DNA of 48,867 nt from a virus. Below, piece after piece: positions 41,732-48,867 of this stretch. Location: IMG/VR virus record IMGVR_UViG_3300021376_005073, positions 1-48,867 of that record, one strand, 5' to 3'. The notes beneath the pieces are model-generated. The model saw only the letters and a list, made by a program, of their open reading frames with translations. It was not told the origin of the DNA and made no database searches. The translations under genes were made by a program, and so were the position numbers. Each line of letters begins with the position of its first letter. Position 1 is the stretch's first letter.

Positions 41732-44700
41732 GCGGGAGATGGGGATCGGGCGACGATTACGCCGAAAGACTCCTAAACATTTGGCTTGGCGACCCCGCCA
41801 AACAATTGGCCCCTGGCCAAATCATCAATGTCCCGGTGTCGGCAAACATGGTGGGGAAACAGGCCGACTTAACAAAACAGGGTTTCGCCTACGGGTACGA
41901 CAACACCATTGAAGATTTCAAATCCAAATACTTCATTGCCGAGAAGCGCATCTGCCTGCAGGCCACCAACTACGCCAAAAAGGTCGAACTCAGAGAATTG
42001 TCGGGGAGCGCGCTCACGTTCTCGGTCACGACCTGGCTTCGCGTCTACAGGGAAATATATTACCCGAGCACCCAAAGTGGCTACCTGTACGCGGCCTCGG
42101 AAGCCCTCGGGCTTGGATTGGAAAAGGTGGACAAGACCAAGTCGGCCTGGCATCTACCCTTCGTTGGAACAGAAATTTTTCCCAACGGGGTTGACAACAA
42201 TTTCGGCAACGGATCCGCCCGCGCTGTCGACGCAAAGTTTCCAAGTTGGACGCCCTACCCGACCGGGCCGGTACAAATGTGCTGGGTTTTCTTCACCATG
42301 CAGAACGGAACACAACGAGGGGCGATGTTTGATTTCTTTCAGCCGAGCTCAAAGGAATGGAACGAATCTCAGGTGCTGCCGCCCACCGATGTCACCCCCA
42401 AAAGCGGGTTGGGCGGCCTGACAAGCAAGGGAGGCGTCACTGGCGGCACCAGCGCCGGGAAAGATTGGTCCGCGACCGGACTCATGACGTGGGGATCCAA
42501 CGGCCTTCCTCTGGGCATAATCACGGGCGAAGAGTTTTCGGGCAAGACGTACTATCTCGCCGATGTCTTCGGCGCCGATGCAAAGCCGAAAACCTCGACC
42601 AGCAGCATCAAACCGTACGGGGACAAAGCATTGTCGATTGTCGAACGACCGCGCACGATACTCGGCACGTCGGCGAACAACAAGGACGTCAGGTTGGAGG
42701 AAATGGTGGATGGGCAATACAGAACTGACCCGACATCCAAAAGCTTGATAGATTCAGCATCAGCGAACGGTCTCAGCATCCAACACGGGCAGACCAAAGT
42801 CCAACTGTTCTACGCGAATTTGTGGGCGCGAGTTGGGTTCAATGGCGGCTGGGTCCCATTGTTCTTCAATCAGGAAGCCGCTAACAACATCAACGAAATG
42901 ATCGCACGATTCAGAACAAAGTCTGCCGAGACCCCATCAAACCTAACCGGGAGCGGCGGCATCAAAATCATCGCCACGGGAGAAACAGCGAACTACGTAA
43001 AGCCGTCGTACGAGTTCCATCCAGATGCGGATCCCGGGAAACTAGTGAATGGAAGGCAGGTCGGCTGGCGCCCAGTGCCGGTTACGGGATCAAAAGATTT
43101 CCTGCCCACCCGGGTCATTGACGGCTCAAGCATCGGAGAAATCCTCACCATAAATTACGAAACCTGGATACCTCCGTACCAACCCGGCCCCAATCCGACA
43201 AATGCCCACTTTGATGCCGCCAGGAGGGCCTACTGGTACGTGCTGCCCACGCAGGCAAGGGACACAAAGACAATCGCAAACGTCTTTACGCCGAACGGAA
43301 CCGTTTTTGACAGTGATTCTGCGGTCATAAATGCCGCTTTCGGTTCGGGGGCACACGCTGGCGCAAAGGGGCTCCACTGGGGCAAGTTCCTGAAAAAGGA
43401 AATCCTCGCCTACGACAACACTCCCGCATTCCTCGCGGCCGACATAGAGGACGACCCCAACCAACCCGGCAGCAAGCGGACGAAAAACTCGCAGATGCCC
43501 CTTGGGATTGCCACGATTCCGACCGGCTACCCCACCAGTGCCCATCTGAGTGAGTGGGTGTCCAACCTCAGCATTGAGGCCTCGAACAGGGTGCAGGCGC
43601 GCCTGCAGGATGCCAAGGCCGTTGCCTACACATTGAGAGTGAGCGGCAGGTATAGGCAAACCAACCTGTCGGTCGTGGACTCGTTTGAGGTGTCTTTGGC
43701 GAACATAGAAGGATTGTCGTACAACTCGTCGGGGCGGATGGGCACATTCATAGGCAACTCGGGTTCGTTGGGGAGAACGGGATACTCGACTCCGGGGGCG
43801 GGGGCAAACGACCCGAACGACTCCGATGATCCCGGTGTGCCAGGTTCTGGGGGCGGCTACACGGGGACCCCGAGAGATTGGCGCAAAACAATTTCCGACT
43901 CCCTCGAAAAATTGGTGACGCCATCGACAGTGATTACCCTCACCGGTGTCGAACTTGTCAAATTCATCGGCAGGCAGGTAAAGATTGGGGCTCCGCTGCC
44001 GCTGGTCAAAGAACTCTTCCTCGAGAACCTGCTCGAAGCGAGGATTGTCTCCCTCATGAACACGGAGGGCATCAGCCGAAAGGCCGCAAAGCAGAAGGTC
44101 AAGAACGACCCCGTCTACCTCGCCCTCGTCGGCGAAATCGACAAGATCAAGAAGAAGGATTTCGCCGGCCCCACCGGCGGGACGAACAGCGGCTCCAGCA
44201 CCCCGAACGAATCGAAGAAGGAACAGACCATAAGAATACAGGTCGTTCGCGGGCTGCCCGGATACATCGAGGGGAACAGGGTCTCGACCATCGCGGAGAA
44301 ACCGGAATTGGTGCAGGTCTACGAGGCATTCGGCAAGGACGGGGAACTCATAGAGCCCACCGAAGCGAGGAGGTTCGTGTTCCCCCTGACGCCCCGCGAG
44401 GTCAACTACACGGGCATCGGCACGAAGTGGACGGAAATAGAGCGAACCGGGAACTACCCGATAGTCGACTGGCAGGGGTTCCAGCTCCTGAAGATCAGTT
44501 TCAATTTCGATCTGGTGAACGGCACGTACGCGGGGAACGCTTCCCGCGGTCCGGCGACTGGGTTCGGCTTCCTGCACGATTGCGAGAAGGACATAGAGAC
44601 GCTGCGTCAGATGGCGCAGGCCCCGTACCCGGTCACCTTCCTCAACATGGACAGGTTCATGGAGAACGAGGTGCGCTGGCCCACCCTGACCGAAGGAAGG

Positions 44701-44988
44701 GGGATCGAGTTCGTGATAGCCGAGTTCAACGTCACCGCCGTGCAGAGGACGCCCGTCGACGGGCTACGCGCCACTGGCGCGGTGGCGAACCGCATATCGC
44801 GCGCTACCTGCAGCATGACGTTGCAGGAGATACCGATTGAGAACGTGAACATCGTCCAGATGCCGAGAATAAAGCCGTGCTTCAAGATCCTTCCGAACGG
44901 GAAAAAGACCTACGACTGCAGCGACAAGACGATCACGAAGGAAAAATTCAAGGAGTACCTGAAACTTGACACGGGGGTGAGTCGCTAA
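41728..44988 (+). CDS. Large baseplate / tail hub-associated protein (1086 aa)
   Basis: ATG overlaps the tape measure stop (ATGA). The N-terminal ~700 residues are beta-rich with many aromatic residues and resemble no family I can name. A Gly/Asp/Pro linker (about 700-720) is followed by a helical part. The C-terminal ~200 residues (FVFPLTPREVNYTGIGTKWTEIERTGNYPIVDWQG; ETLRQMAQAPYPVTFLNMD, cited as patterns) resemble baseplate proteins that sit between tape measure and hub in contractile-tail phages and related particles. The large N-terminal extension may carry host-binding or wall-contact functions; that is inference. Confidence 0.7.
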   Translation: MSGRWGSGDDYAERLLNIWLGDPAKQLAPGQIINVPVSANMVGKQADLTKQGFAYGYDNTIEDFKSKYFIAEKRICLQATNYAKKVELRELSGSALTFSVTTWLRVYREIYYPSTQSGYLYAASEALGLGLEKVDKTKSAWHLPFVGTEIFPNGVDNNFGNGSARAVDAKFPSWTPYPTGPVQMCWVFFTMQNGTQRGAMFDFFQPSSKEWNESQVLPPTDVTPKSGLGGLTSKGGVTGGTSAGKDWSATGLMTWGSNGLPLGIITGEEFSGKTYYLADVFGADAKPKTSTSSIKPYGDKALSIVERPRTILGTSANNKDVRLEEMVDGQYRTDPTSKSLIDSASANGLSIQHGQTKVQLFYANLWARVGFNGGWVPLFFNQEAANNINEMIARFRTKSAETPSNLTGSGGIKIIATGETANYVKPSYEFHPDADPGKLVNGRQVGWRPVPVTGSKDFLPTRVIDGSSIGEILTINYETWIPPYQPGPNPTNAHFDAARRAYWYVLPTQARDTKTIANVFTPNGTVFDSDSAVINAAFGSGAHAGAKGLHWGKFLKKEILAYDNTPAFLAADIEDDPNQPGSKRTKNSQMPLGIATIPTGYPTSAHLSEWVSNLSIEASNRVQARLQDAKAVAYTLRVSGRYRQTNLSVVDSFEVSLANIEGLSYNSSGRMGTFIGNSGSLGRTGYSTPGAGANDPNDSDDPGVPGSGGGYTGTPRDWRKTISDSLEKLVTPSTVITLTGVELVKFIGRQVKIGAPLPLVKELFLENLLEARIVSLMNTEGISRKAAKQKVKNDPVYLALVGEIDKIKKKDFAGPTGGTNSGSSTPNESKKEQTIRIQVVRGLPGYIEGNRVSTIAEKPELVQVYEAFGKDGELIEPTEARRFVFPLTPREVNYTGIGTKWTEIERTGNYPIVDWQGFQLLKISFNFDLVNGTYAGNASRGPATGFGFLHDCEKDIETLRQMAQAPYPVTFLNMDRFMENEVRWPTLTEGRGIEFVIAEFNVTAVQRTPVDGLRATGAVANRISRATCSMTLQEIPIENVNIVQMPRIKPCFKILPNGKKTYDCSDKTITKEKFKEYLKLDTGVSR

Positions 44989-46208
44989 TGCCAAGTTACT
45001 CCGGATACAGGGCGATTTCCTCCTACAAGCCCGACTCGCTCCCCTCGCGCGGGGCGGAGGTGTTCAACGTGTCCTTCGGCGACATACCGACGATGATCAA
45101 GGAGAAAATGAACGACTCAATACTGTCCTGCACCGTCAACTACAGCATGGACATGGCGACGGAGATAACCCTGAAAATCATAGACAGGGACTTCAACCCG
45201 CCGGGCGCAAAGAGGAAATTGAGCGACACGGGAGGCTACGCCCCCAATTCGTTCGCCGAGGGCAACTACTTCAACATCGGCAGGGACGTCACGTACATGT
45301 CGAGGCAGATAGCCAAATCCGAGTTCAACGACGATACAAAGCGGGCGGCGATCACGTTCCAGCCGGTGCTGATGGAGGTGGCGGACATATCCGTCGACCA
45401 GGAGCAGAGCGTCTCGCCGATTTGGACGGTCAAGTGCAGGCCGAAGGCGGTGCAACAGATGAAGCGCGACAGGAAGCCCGAGGTGATAGAAGGCGACGGC
45501 GCCGATTACGTCAGGGCGGCGTGCGCCAAGTACGGCATAAAGTGCGTCGCCGAGAACACGGACAAGAAGAAGAAGATCACCAAGGCGAGCGGGGACAACG
45601 AGGGCGACTCGACGTGGGACGTGCTGGGGAACCTGGCGCAGCAGGCCAAGTTCAAGATGTTCGAGTGCGACGGCACCCTCTACTTCGCGTCCATGAAGTG
45701 GCTCATGTACAAGTGGGGGCCGGACGCGATCACCTACGTCGCCCAGGTCAAGAACGAGAAGACGGGCAGGCTGGAGGACAAGGTGGTGACGCGACGCTAC
45801 ATACCCCTGATGCCGGGCGAGATGGGGGCCGATTACCAGACGCAGAAGATGCCCTCGATGAACAGGTCGGACAACGACGTCATGGAGGGCAAGGGGTCGG
45901 CGACGATAGACAGGACGAACGGCGTCGGCATACGCCCCGGCATGACGGTGTTCGTCGGTGGCATACCGACCTTCGTCGGCTACTACCTCGTGACGGCCGT
46001 GGACTACGAGGAGCGCTCGCCGAACCCGGTCGGAATCCAGTTCAGCACGCCAGAACGGAAACCGAAGGAGAAGAAGATTTACCTCCCGGTCGGGCCGATG
46101 TACGACCAGACCGGCGACCCGATCGGGCCGGACGTCCTCATACCGTACCAAATTAGGAGACAAACCGGCGCCGTCAAGACGACGGGTGGGAAACCCCCCA
46201 CGCCATGA
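44988..46208 (+). CDS. Tail hub protein (gpD/XkdQ-like)
   Basis: 406 residues; ATG overlaps the previous TAA by one base, with a GGGGGTGAG site. The order of elements, MIKEKMNDSILSCTVNYSMDMATEITLKIID, a central WDVLGNLAQQAKFKMFECDGTLYF domain, and the C-terminal GIRPGMTVFVGG..FVGYYLVTAVDYE beta part, matches hub proteins with gp27-like folds. It would connect tube and spike. Confidence 0.83.
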   Translation: MPSYSGYRAISSYKPDSLPSRGAEVFNVSFGDIPTMIKEKMNDSILSCTVNYSMDMATEITLKIIDRDFNPPGAKRKLSDTGGYAPNSFAEGNYFNIGRDVTYMSRQIAKSEFNDDTKRAAITFQPVLMEVADISVDQEQSVSPIWTVKCRPKAVQQMKRDRKPEVIEGDGADYVRAACAKYGIKCVAENTDKKKKITKASGDNEGDSTWDVLGNLAQQAKFKMFECDGTLYFASMKWLMYKWGPDAITYVAQVKNEKTGRLEDKVVTRRYIPLMPGEMGADYQTQKMPSMNRSDNDVMEGKGSATIDRTNGVGIRPGMTVFVGGIPTFVGYYLVTAVDYEERSPNPVGIQFSTPERKPKEKKIYLPVGPMYDQTGDPIGPDVLIPYQIRRQTGAVKTTGGKPPTP

Positions 46209-46612
46209 AGAAGTCCCACCCAGACGTCGTCAGGAAGAGTGGCGGGGCGCCGCTCCCGTTCCGGGGCGGCGGCATCTACCAGGCGAAGGTCACCTCCGCC
46301 GGAAACGGCAACACCGTGCGCATACGCATACCCGGGCTCGGGGTGCACGTGGCCAATGTTTCCGCGCTTGACATCACGGAGGCGAAGAGGCTGGCGGCGG
46401 GGGATTCCGTGATATGCGGGTTCCTCGAGAACGACAACCAGCAGTTGATCGTGTTCGGCAGGAGCAACGTCGTGCCCGATGTTTTCGCCACAAAGGTCGA
46501 ATTGGCGGCGCAGGTCACCCAGCTCCAGGCGCAGATAACCGCGCTAAGCGCCGCCCTGACGGCCCTGACGAACAGGTACAACTCCCACGTGGCCCACCCG
46601 CCGCCGGCATGA
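46205..46612 (+). CDS. Baseplate spike/OB-fold protein (gpV-like)
   Basis: 135 residues, overlapping the hub gene by four bases. The N-terminal ~85 residues look like an OB fold (GIYQAKVTSAGNGNTVRIRIPGLG, AGDSVICGFLENDNQQLIVFGR), then a helical stretch with Leu/Ala heptads (LAAQVTQLQAQITALSAALTAL) suited to trimerisation, ending in His and Pro residues that could bind a metal at a tip. Position after the hub supports a spike role. Confidence 0.72.
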   Translation: MKKSHPDVVRKSGGAPLPFRGGGIYQAKVTSAGNGNTVRIRIPGLGVHVANVSALDITEAKRLAAGDSVICGFLENDNQQLIVFGRSNVVPDVFATKVELAAQVTQLQAQITALSAALTALTNRYNSHVAHPPPA

Positions 46613-46652
46613 CCAACAACGGCACCAGCGACAAGAATGGCAAAATAGACTT

Positions 46653-46952
46653 ATGACGACCCTCAAATTCCCGATAGCATTCAACAGCGACGGTTCCCTC
46701 GCCACGCTGGATGAAGACCAAGACGCCTTCTACGCCCAGTTGCTCAGCATGGCCGCGCTGACGGAACCCGGCACGCACCCGTACTCGCCATCGTTCGGGA
46801 TACTCGACCCTTCCTTCAGGAGCGTTAGCAGGGGGCAATTCATGATTCACGCGAACAGGTTCGTGCCAGAGGTGGAGATAGTGGAGGCCGAGGGTGAGCA
46901 GAACGAGACCACCGGCCAGATCGTGCTGAAAGTCAAGTTTAGGAGGAAGTGA
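46653..46952 (+). CDS. Baseplate wedge protein, gp25-like
   Basis: 99 residues. Compact protein with LKFPIAFNSDGSLATLDEDQDAFYAQLLSMAALTEPG, YSPSFGI and a C-terminal beta strand, matching the gp25 family of wedge components. It lies just before the gpJ-like gene as in many myophages. No clear ribosome binding site is seen before the ATG. The preceding 40 bases hold only a 15-codon frame that I do not regard as a gene. Confidence 0.83.
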   Translation: MTTLKFPIAFNSDGSLATLDEDQDAFYAQLLSMAALTEPGTHPYSPSFGILDPSFRSVSRGQFMIHANRFVPEVEIVEAEGEQNETTGQIVLKVKFRRK

Positions 46953-46953
46953 A

Positions 46954-48165
46954 ATGTCAATAGATTTCAGCCCGTACGTCAACCTTCGCATATACGACAA
47001 GGACCCGATGGAGCTCTACCTGTCGGCCGTCGAACTCATGCAGATGAACGTGCCCCAGTTGAGCATCAGGCCGGGGACCATAGAGGACGGAATGATTCAG
47101 GCATTCTCGTTCCTCACCACGATCGCCATAAACCACATGAACGCGATGCCCGACAGGCTGGCCGAGGCCCTCGCCACCTTCATGGGGGTAGAGAGAATTT
47201 CCAGTTCGTTCGCATCCGTCCCAGTCAGGGTGACGGCTCTTGATTACGCAGGCGGGACGCTCGATGCGGAGACGACGCTGGAGCACAGATACACGGATGG
47301 TGTCGGAAAAGAGGTCAAGGAGTACTACGAACTGCCGTCCAGCACAACGATCGAACCAGTGGAACCAGTGCTGGGCGCCAACCCGCCGACACCGCTCCCC
47401 TACATCGATGTAATTGCCACGGCGATCGGACCAGGTCTCAGAAGGGCGGTAGTGGCCGGGGATGAACTTCTCATATTGAATGCCCAGAGCGTAAGCGATT
47501 CTGGTGTTGCCCTTGATGGCTTTATACAAGGGGGCGAAGAAGAGGATGATTCGTCGTTTCTCGCAAGGTTCGGCACCTTCCTCCAATCAATGACCTCGAC
47601 CTCGGCGACATCAAAGCAGGTGGAGGCATACGTCCTGGCGAATTTCTCATTCGTCGGCAGGGCCAAGGCGTACGACCTGACGAACGGGTTGTCGAATCGC
47701 AATTTCGGGGCGGCGGACGTCCCCGGCTTCGTGACGTTGTACGTGTACGGCAACGGCCGCGCCCTGTCCGAATTTGAGAGGATGAGTATTTACAACGATG
47801 TTAGGGAAAGGATGCTCGCTGGGTTGACCCTTGTGGTCGAGGACATGAAAGTCCTTTCCGTCACTGCAGAGATTACCGTCAGGGTATCCGAGTTCGCCGA
47901 CATAGTCTCCGTCAGCGAAGCAGTCAAGACGAAGCTCGCCACGACCCTGAACCCATCGGCCTACCCACTCAACGACCCAGCCATTCGCAAGACGGCCCTG
48001 CTCGCCCAAGTGACCTCGGTTCCTTTGGTTCTTTACGTCGAGGCAATGACCATGACGTGTGCCGAAACGACGTCCAACGCGGCGGGTGACTTGCTGTTCG
48101 GCCAGAAGGGTTGCCTCCCGGAACTCAGCATTGACAACATAACCGTGACGGCGAACCTCCTGTGA
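46954..48165 (+). CDS. Baseplate J-like protein
   Basis: 403 residues. The N-terminus has a helical part (GTIEDGMIQAFSFLTTIAINHMNAMPDRL), a beta-rich middle, then the J-family core with FLARFGTFLQSMTSTSATSKQVEAYVLANFSFVGRAKAYD, GFVTLYVYGNG and VRERMLAGLTLVVEDMKVLSV. AGGAGG precedes the ATG, and the end overlaps the next start. It forms the baseplate periphery with the gp25-like protein. Confidence 0.88.
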   Translation: MSIDFSPYVNLRIYDKDPMELYLSAVELMQMNVPQLSIRPGTIEDGMIQAFSFLTTIAINHMNAMPDRLAEALATFMGVERISSSFASVPVRVTALDYAGGTLDAETTLEHRYTDGVGKEVKEYYELPSSTTIEPVEPVLGANPPTPLPYIDVIATAIGPGLRRAVVAGDELLILNAQSVSDSGVALDGFIQGGEEEDDSSFLARFGTFLQSMTSTSATSKQVEAYVLANFSFVGRAKAYDLTNGLSNRNFGAADVPGFVTLYVYGNGRALSEFERMSIYNDVRERMLAGLTLVVEDMKVLSVTAEITVRVSEFADIVSVSEAVKTKLATTLNPSAYPLNDPAIRKTALLAQVTSVPLVLYVEAMTMTCAETTSNAAGDLLFGQKGCLPELSIDNITVTANLL

Positions 48166-48867
48166 GCCTGAAGTTACCGCAGCGCAACCTGCTTCTGGCG
48201 ACCTCCGCCATGCGGCGCATGGACGATTCGGGGGCGGACGTGAGTGCGCTGAGTATCGAGCAGAAGTGGGTTGTCGAATCGCCATCGACGGCGACAGTAG
48301 ACGAGACCAAATTCTGGAGGTACGACAAGTACTCCCTAAAAATAACGAACGTCACCCCCCAGCCGACAATCGTAAGGCTGACCGAAGAGGACGTACCCCA
48401 ACCTTACGCGGGTCAGCCGCTGGTTTTCTCGGCGATGGTGTACTCAGATAATGCGACGACCGTATCCTGCTACCTGCACAACGAGTACGCCCCGTACACA
48501 TCGGTGACCCCGAACACGCAGGAGTTGGTGGCCGGCTCGTGGAACGCCGTCTACTCAAACGAGAACGAGTTCGGACAAGTTACCACTGCCGCCACGGATG
48601 TATCCATCACTCTGGTCATCGGGGCGACACAGAGCAAGGTCGTCTGGTTGACCACCCCATGTCTTACCCTGTCCAGACCAGAGAATTTCAACCAGATAAC
48701 GCTGAATGCGAGGCAATTCCTCCCGGACGTAATTCGCGACGCCGACTCCGAGAGCAGCAACCCGACGAGGCCGTTTGCAAAGATGTTCCACTCAATGAGC
48801 GCCGACATGTCAAGGCTCATCGAGATGTACCTCGACATGCAGCCGCTCAGCGCAGCCGAGGTAGGGC
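48162..48867 (+). CDS. Baseplate/tail protein, gpI position (3' end outside window)
   Basis: 235 codons are visible from a GTG that overlaps the J-like stop (GTGA). The middle (about residues 75-165) is a beta-sandwich-like region (PLVFSAMVYSDNATTVSCYL, VSITLVIGATQSKVVWLTT) resembling carbohydrate-binding modules. The last visible part has FLPDVIRDADSESSNPTRPFAKMFHSMSADMSRLIEMYLD, a helical region of the kind found in gpI-type proteins. Position after J and this helix suggest a wedge or fibre-attachment protein with an extra binding module. Confidence 0.7.
   Translation, partial: MSLKLPQRNLLLATSAMRRMDDSGADVSALSIEQKWVVESPSTATVDETKFWRYDKYSLKITNVTPQPTIVRLTEEDVPQPYAGQPLVFSAMVYSDNATTVSCYLHNEYAPYTSVTPNTQELVAGSWNAVYSNENEFGQVTTAATDVSITLVIGATQSKVVWLTTPCLTLSRPENFNQITLNARQFLPDVIRDADSESSNPTRPFAKMFHSMSADMSRLIEMYLDMQPLSAAEVG

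Noticed and set aside
46609-46656. A 15-codon frame between the spike and gp25-like genes
   Set aside because: Too short, with polar low-complexity content and no ribosome binding site.
1-48867. tRNA genes, integrase or attachment sites
   Set aside because: Intergenic gaps are too short for them and no matching sequence was recognised.

Overview
The window is a piece of a large, GC-rich genome of a tailed bacteriophage with a contractile tail. The evidence is a tail sheath, tail tube, tape measure, gp25-like wedge and gpJ-like baseplate protein beside a large terminase and an HK97-type portal. Starts are mostly ATG or GTG behind GGAGG-like ribosome binding sites, and many genes overlap by one to eight bases. 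A peptidoglycan-peptidase-like domain at the end of the tape measure points to a bacterial host with a cell wall. The host phylum cannot be fixed from the sequence; parts of the head genes resemble actinobacterial phages. Coding is almost continuous: no gene-free stretch exceeds about 100 bases, and I saw no tRNA, CRISPR array, insertion sequence or integrase.

Layout. From a divergent intergenic region at 23972-24037, the leftward strand carries a 56-residue membrane protein, the portal, a 5494-residue giant protein, a 472-residue acidic and cysteine-rich protein, and a very large protein that runs off the left edge. The major capsid protein is not seen and probably lies further left. The rightward strand carries TerL, a recombination and nuclease block (Rad52-like annealing protein, RecB/Cas4-like nuclease, HNH endonuclease, RuvC-like resolvase), a ParB / PAPS-reductase-like / ParB cassette, head-completion genes, sheath, tube, a frameshifted tail assembly chaperone, tape measure and a baseplate cluster that runs off the right edge.

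The exceptional object is the 5494-residue protein. Its first ~170 residues are an HK97-family prohead serine protease (His60 and Ser124 visible). The rest is a chain of unrelated or repeated small domains separated by 27 copies of a short motif, consensus (D/E)-G-F-A-S-R-G. Segments include an ArdC-like anti-restriction unit with an HEAVH zincin motif, six KTSC domains, a WYL-like domain, three nearly identical ~90-residue modules and an Arg-rich peptide. The same motif occurs twice in the tape measure protein and twice in the large protein at the left edge. My interpretation is that this is a capsid-packaged polyvalent polyprotein carrying its own maturation protease. The motif would be the processing site, releasing up to 28 peptides, some of them delivered to the host with the DNA. 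The arrangement is visible in the sequence; cleavage and delivery are inference.

Secondary points of interest are the ParB/PAPS-reductase/ParB cassette, a tape measure protein carrying both candidate cleavage motifs and an M15-like peptidase end, an in-frame amber codon between two head-region genes, and a recombination block placed between terminase and head-completion genes.
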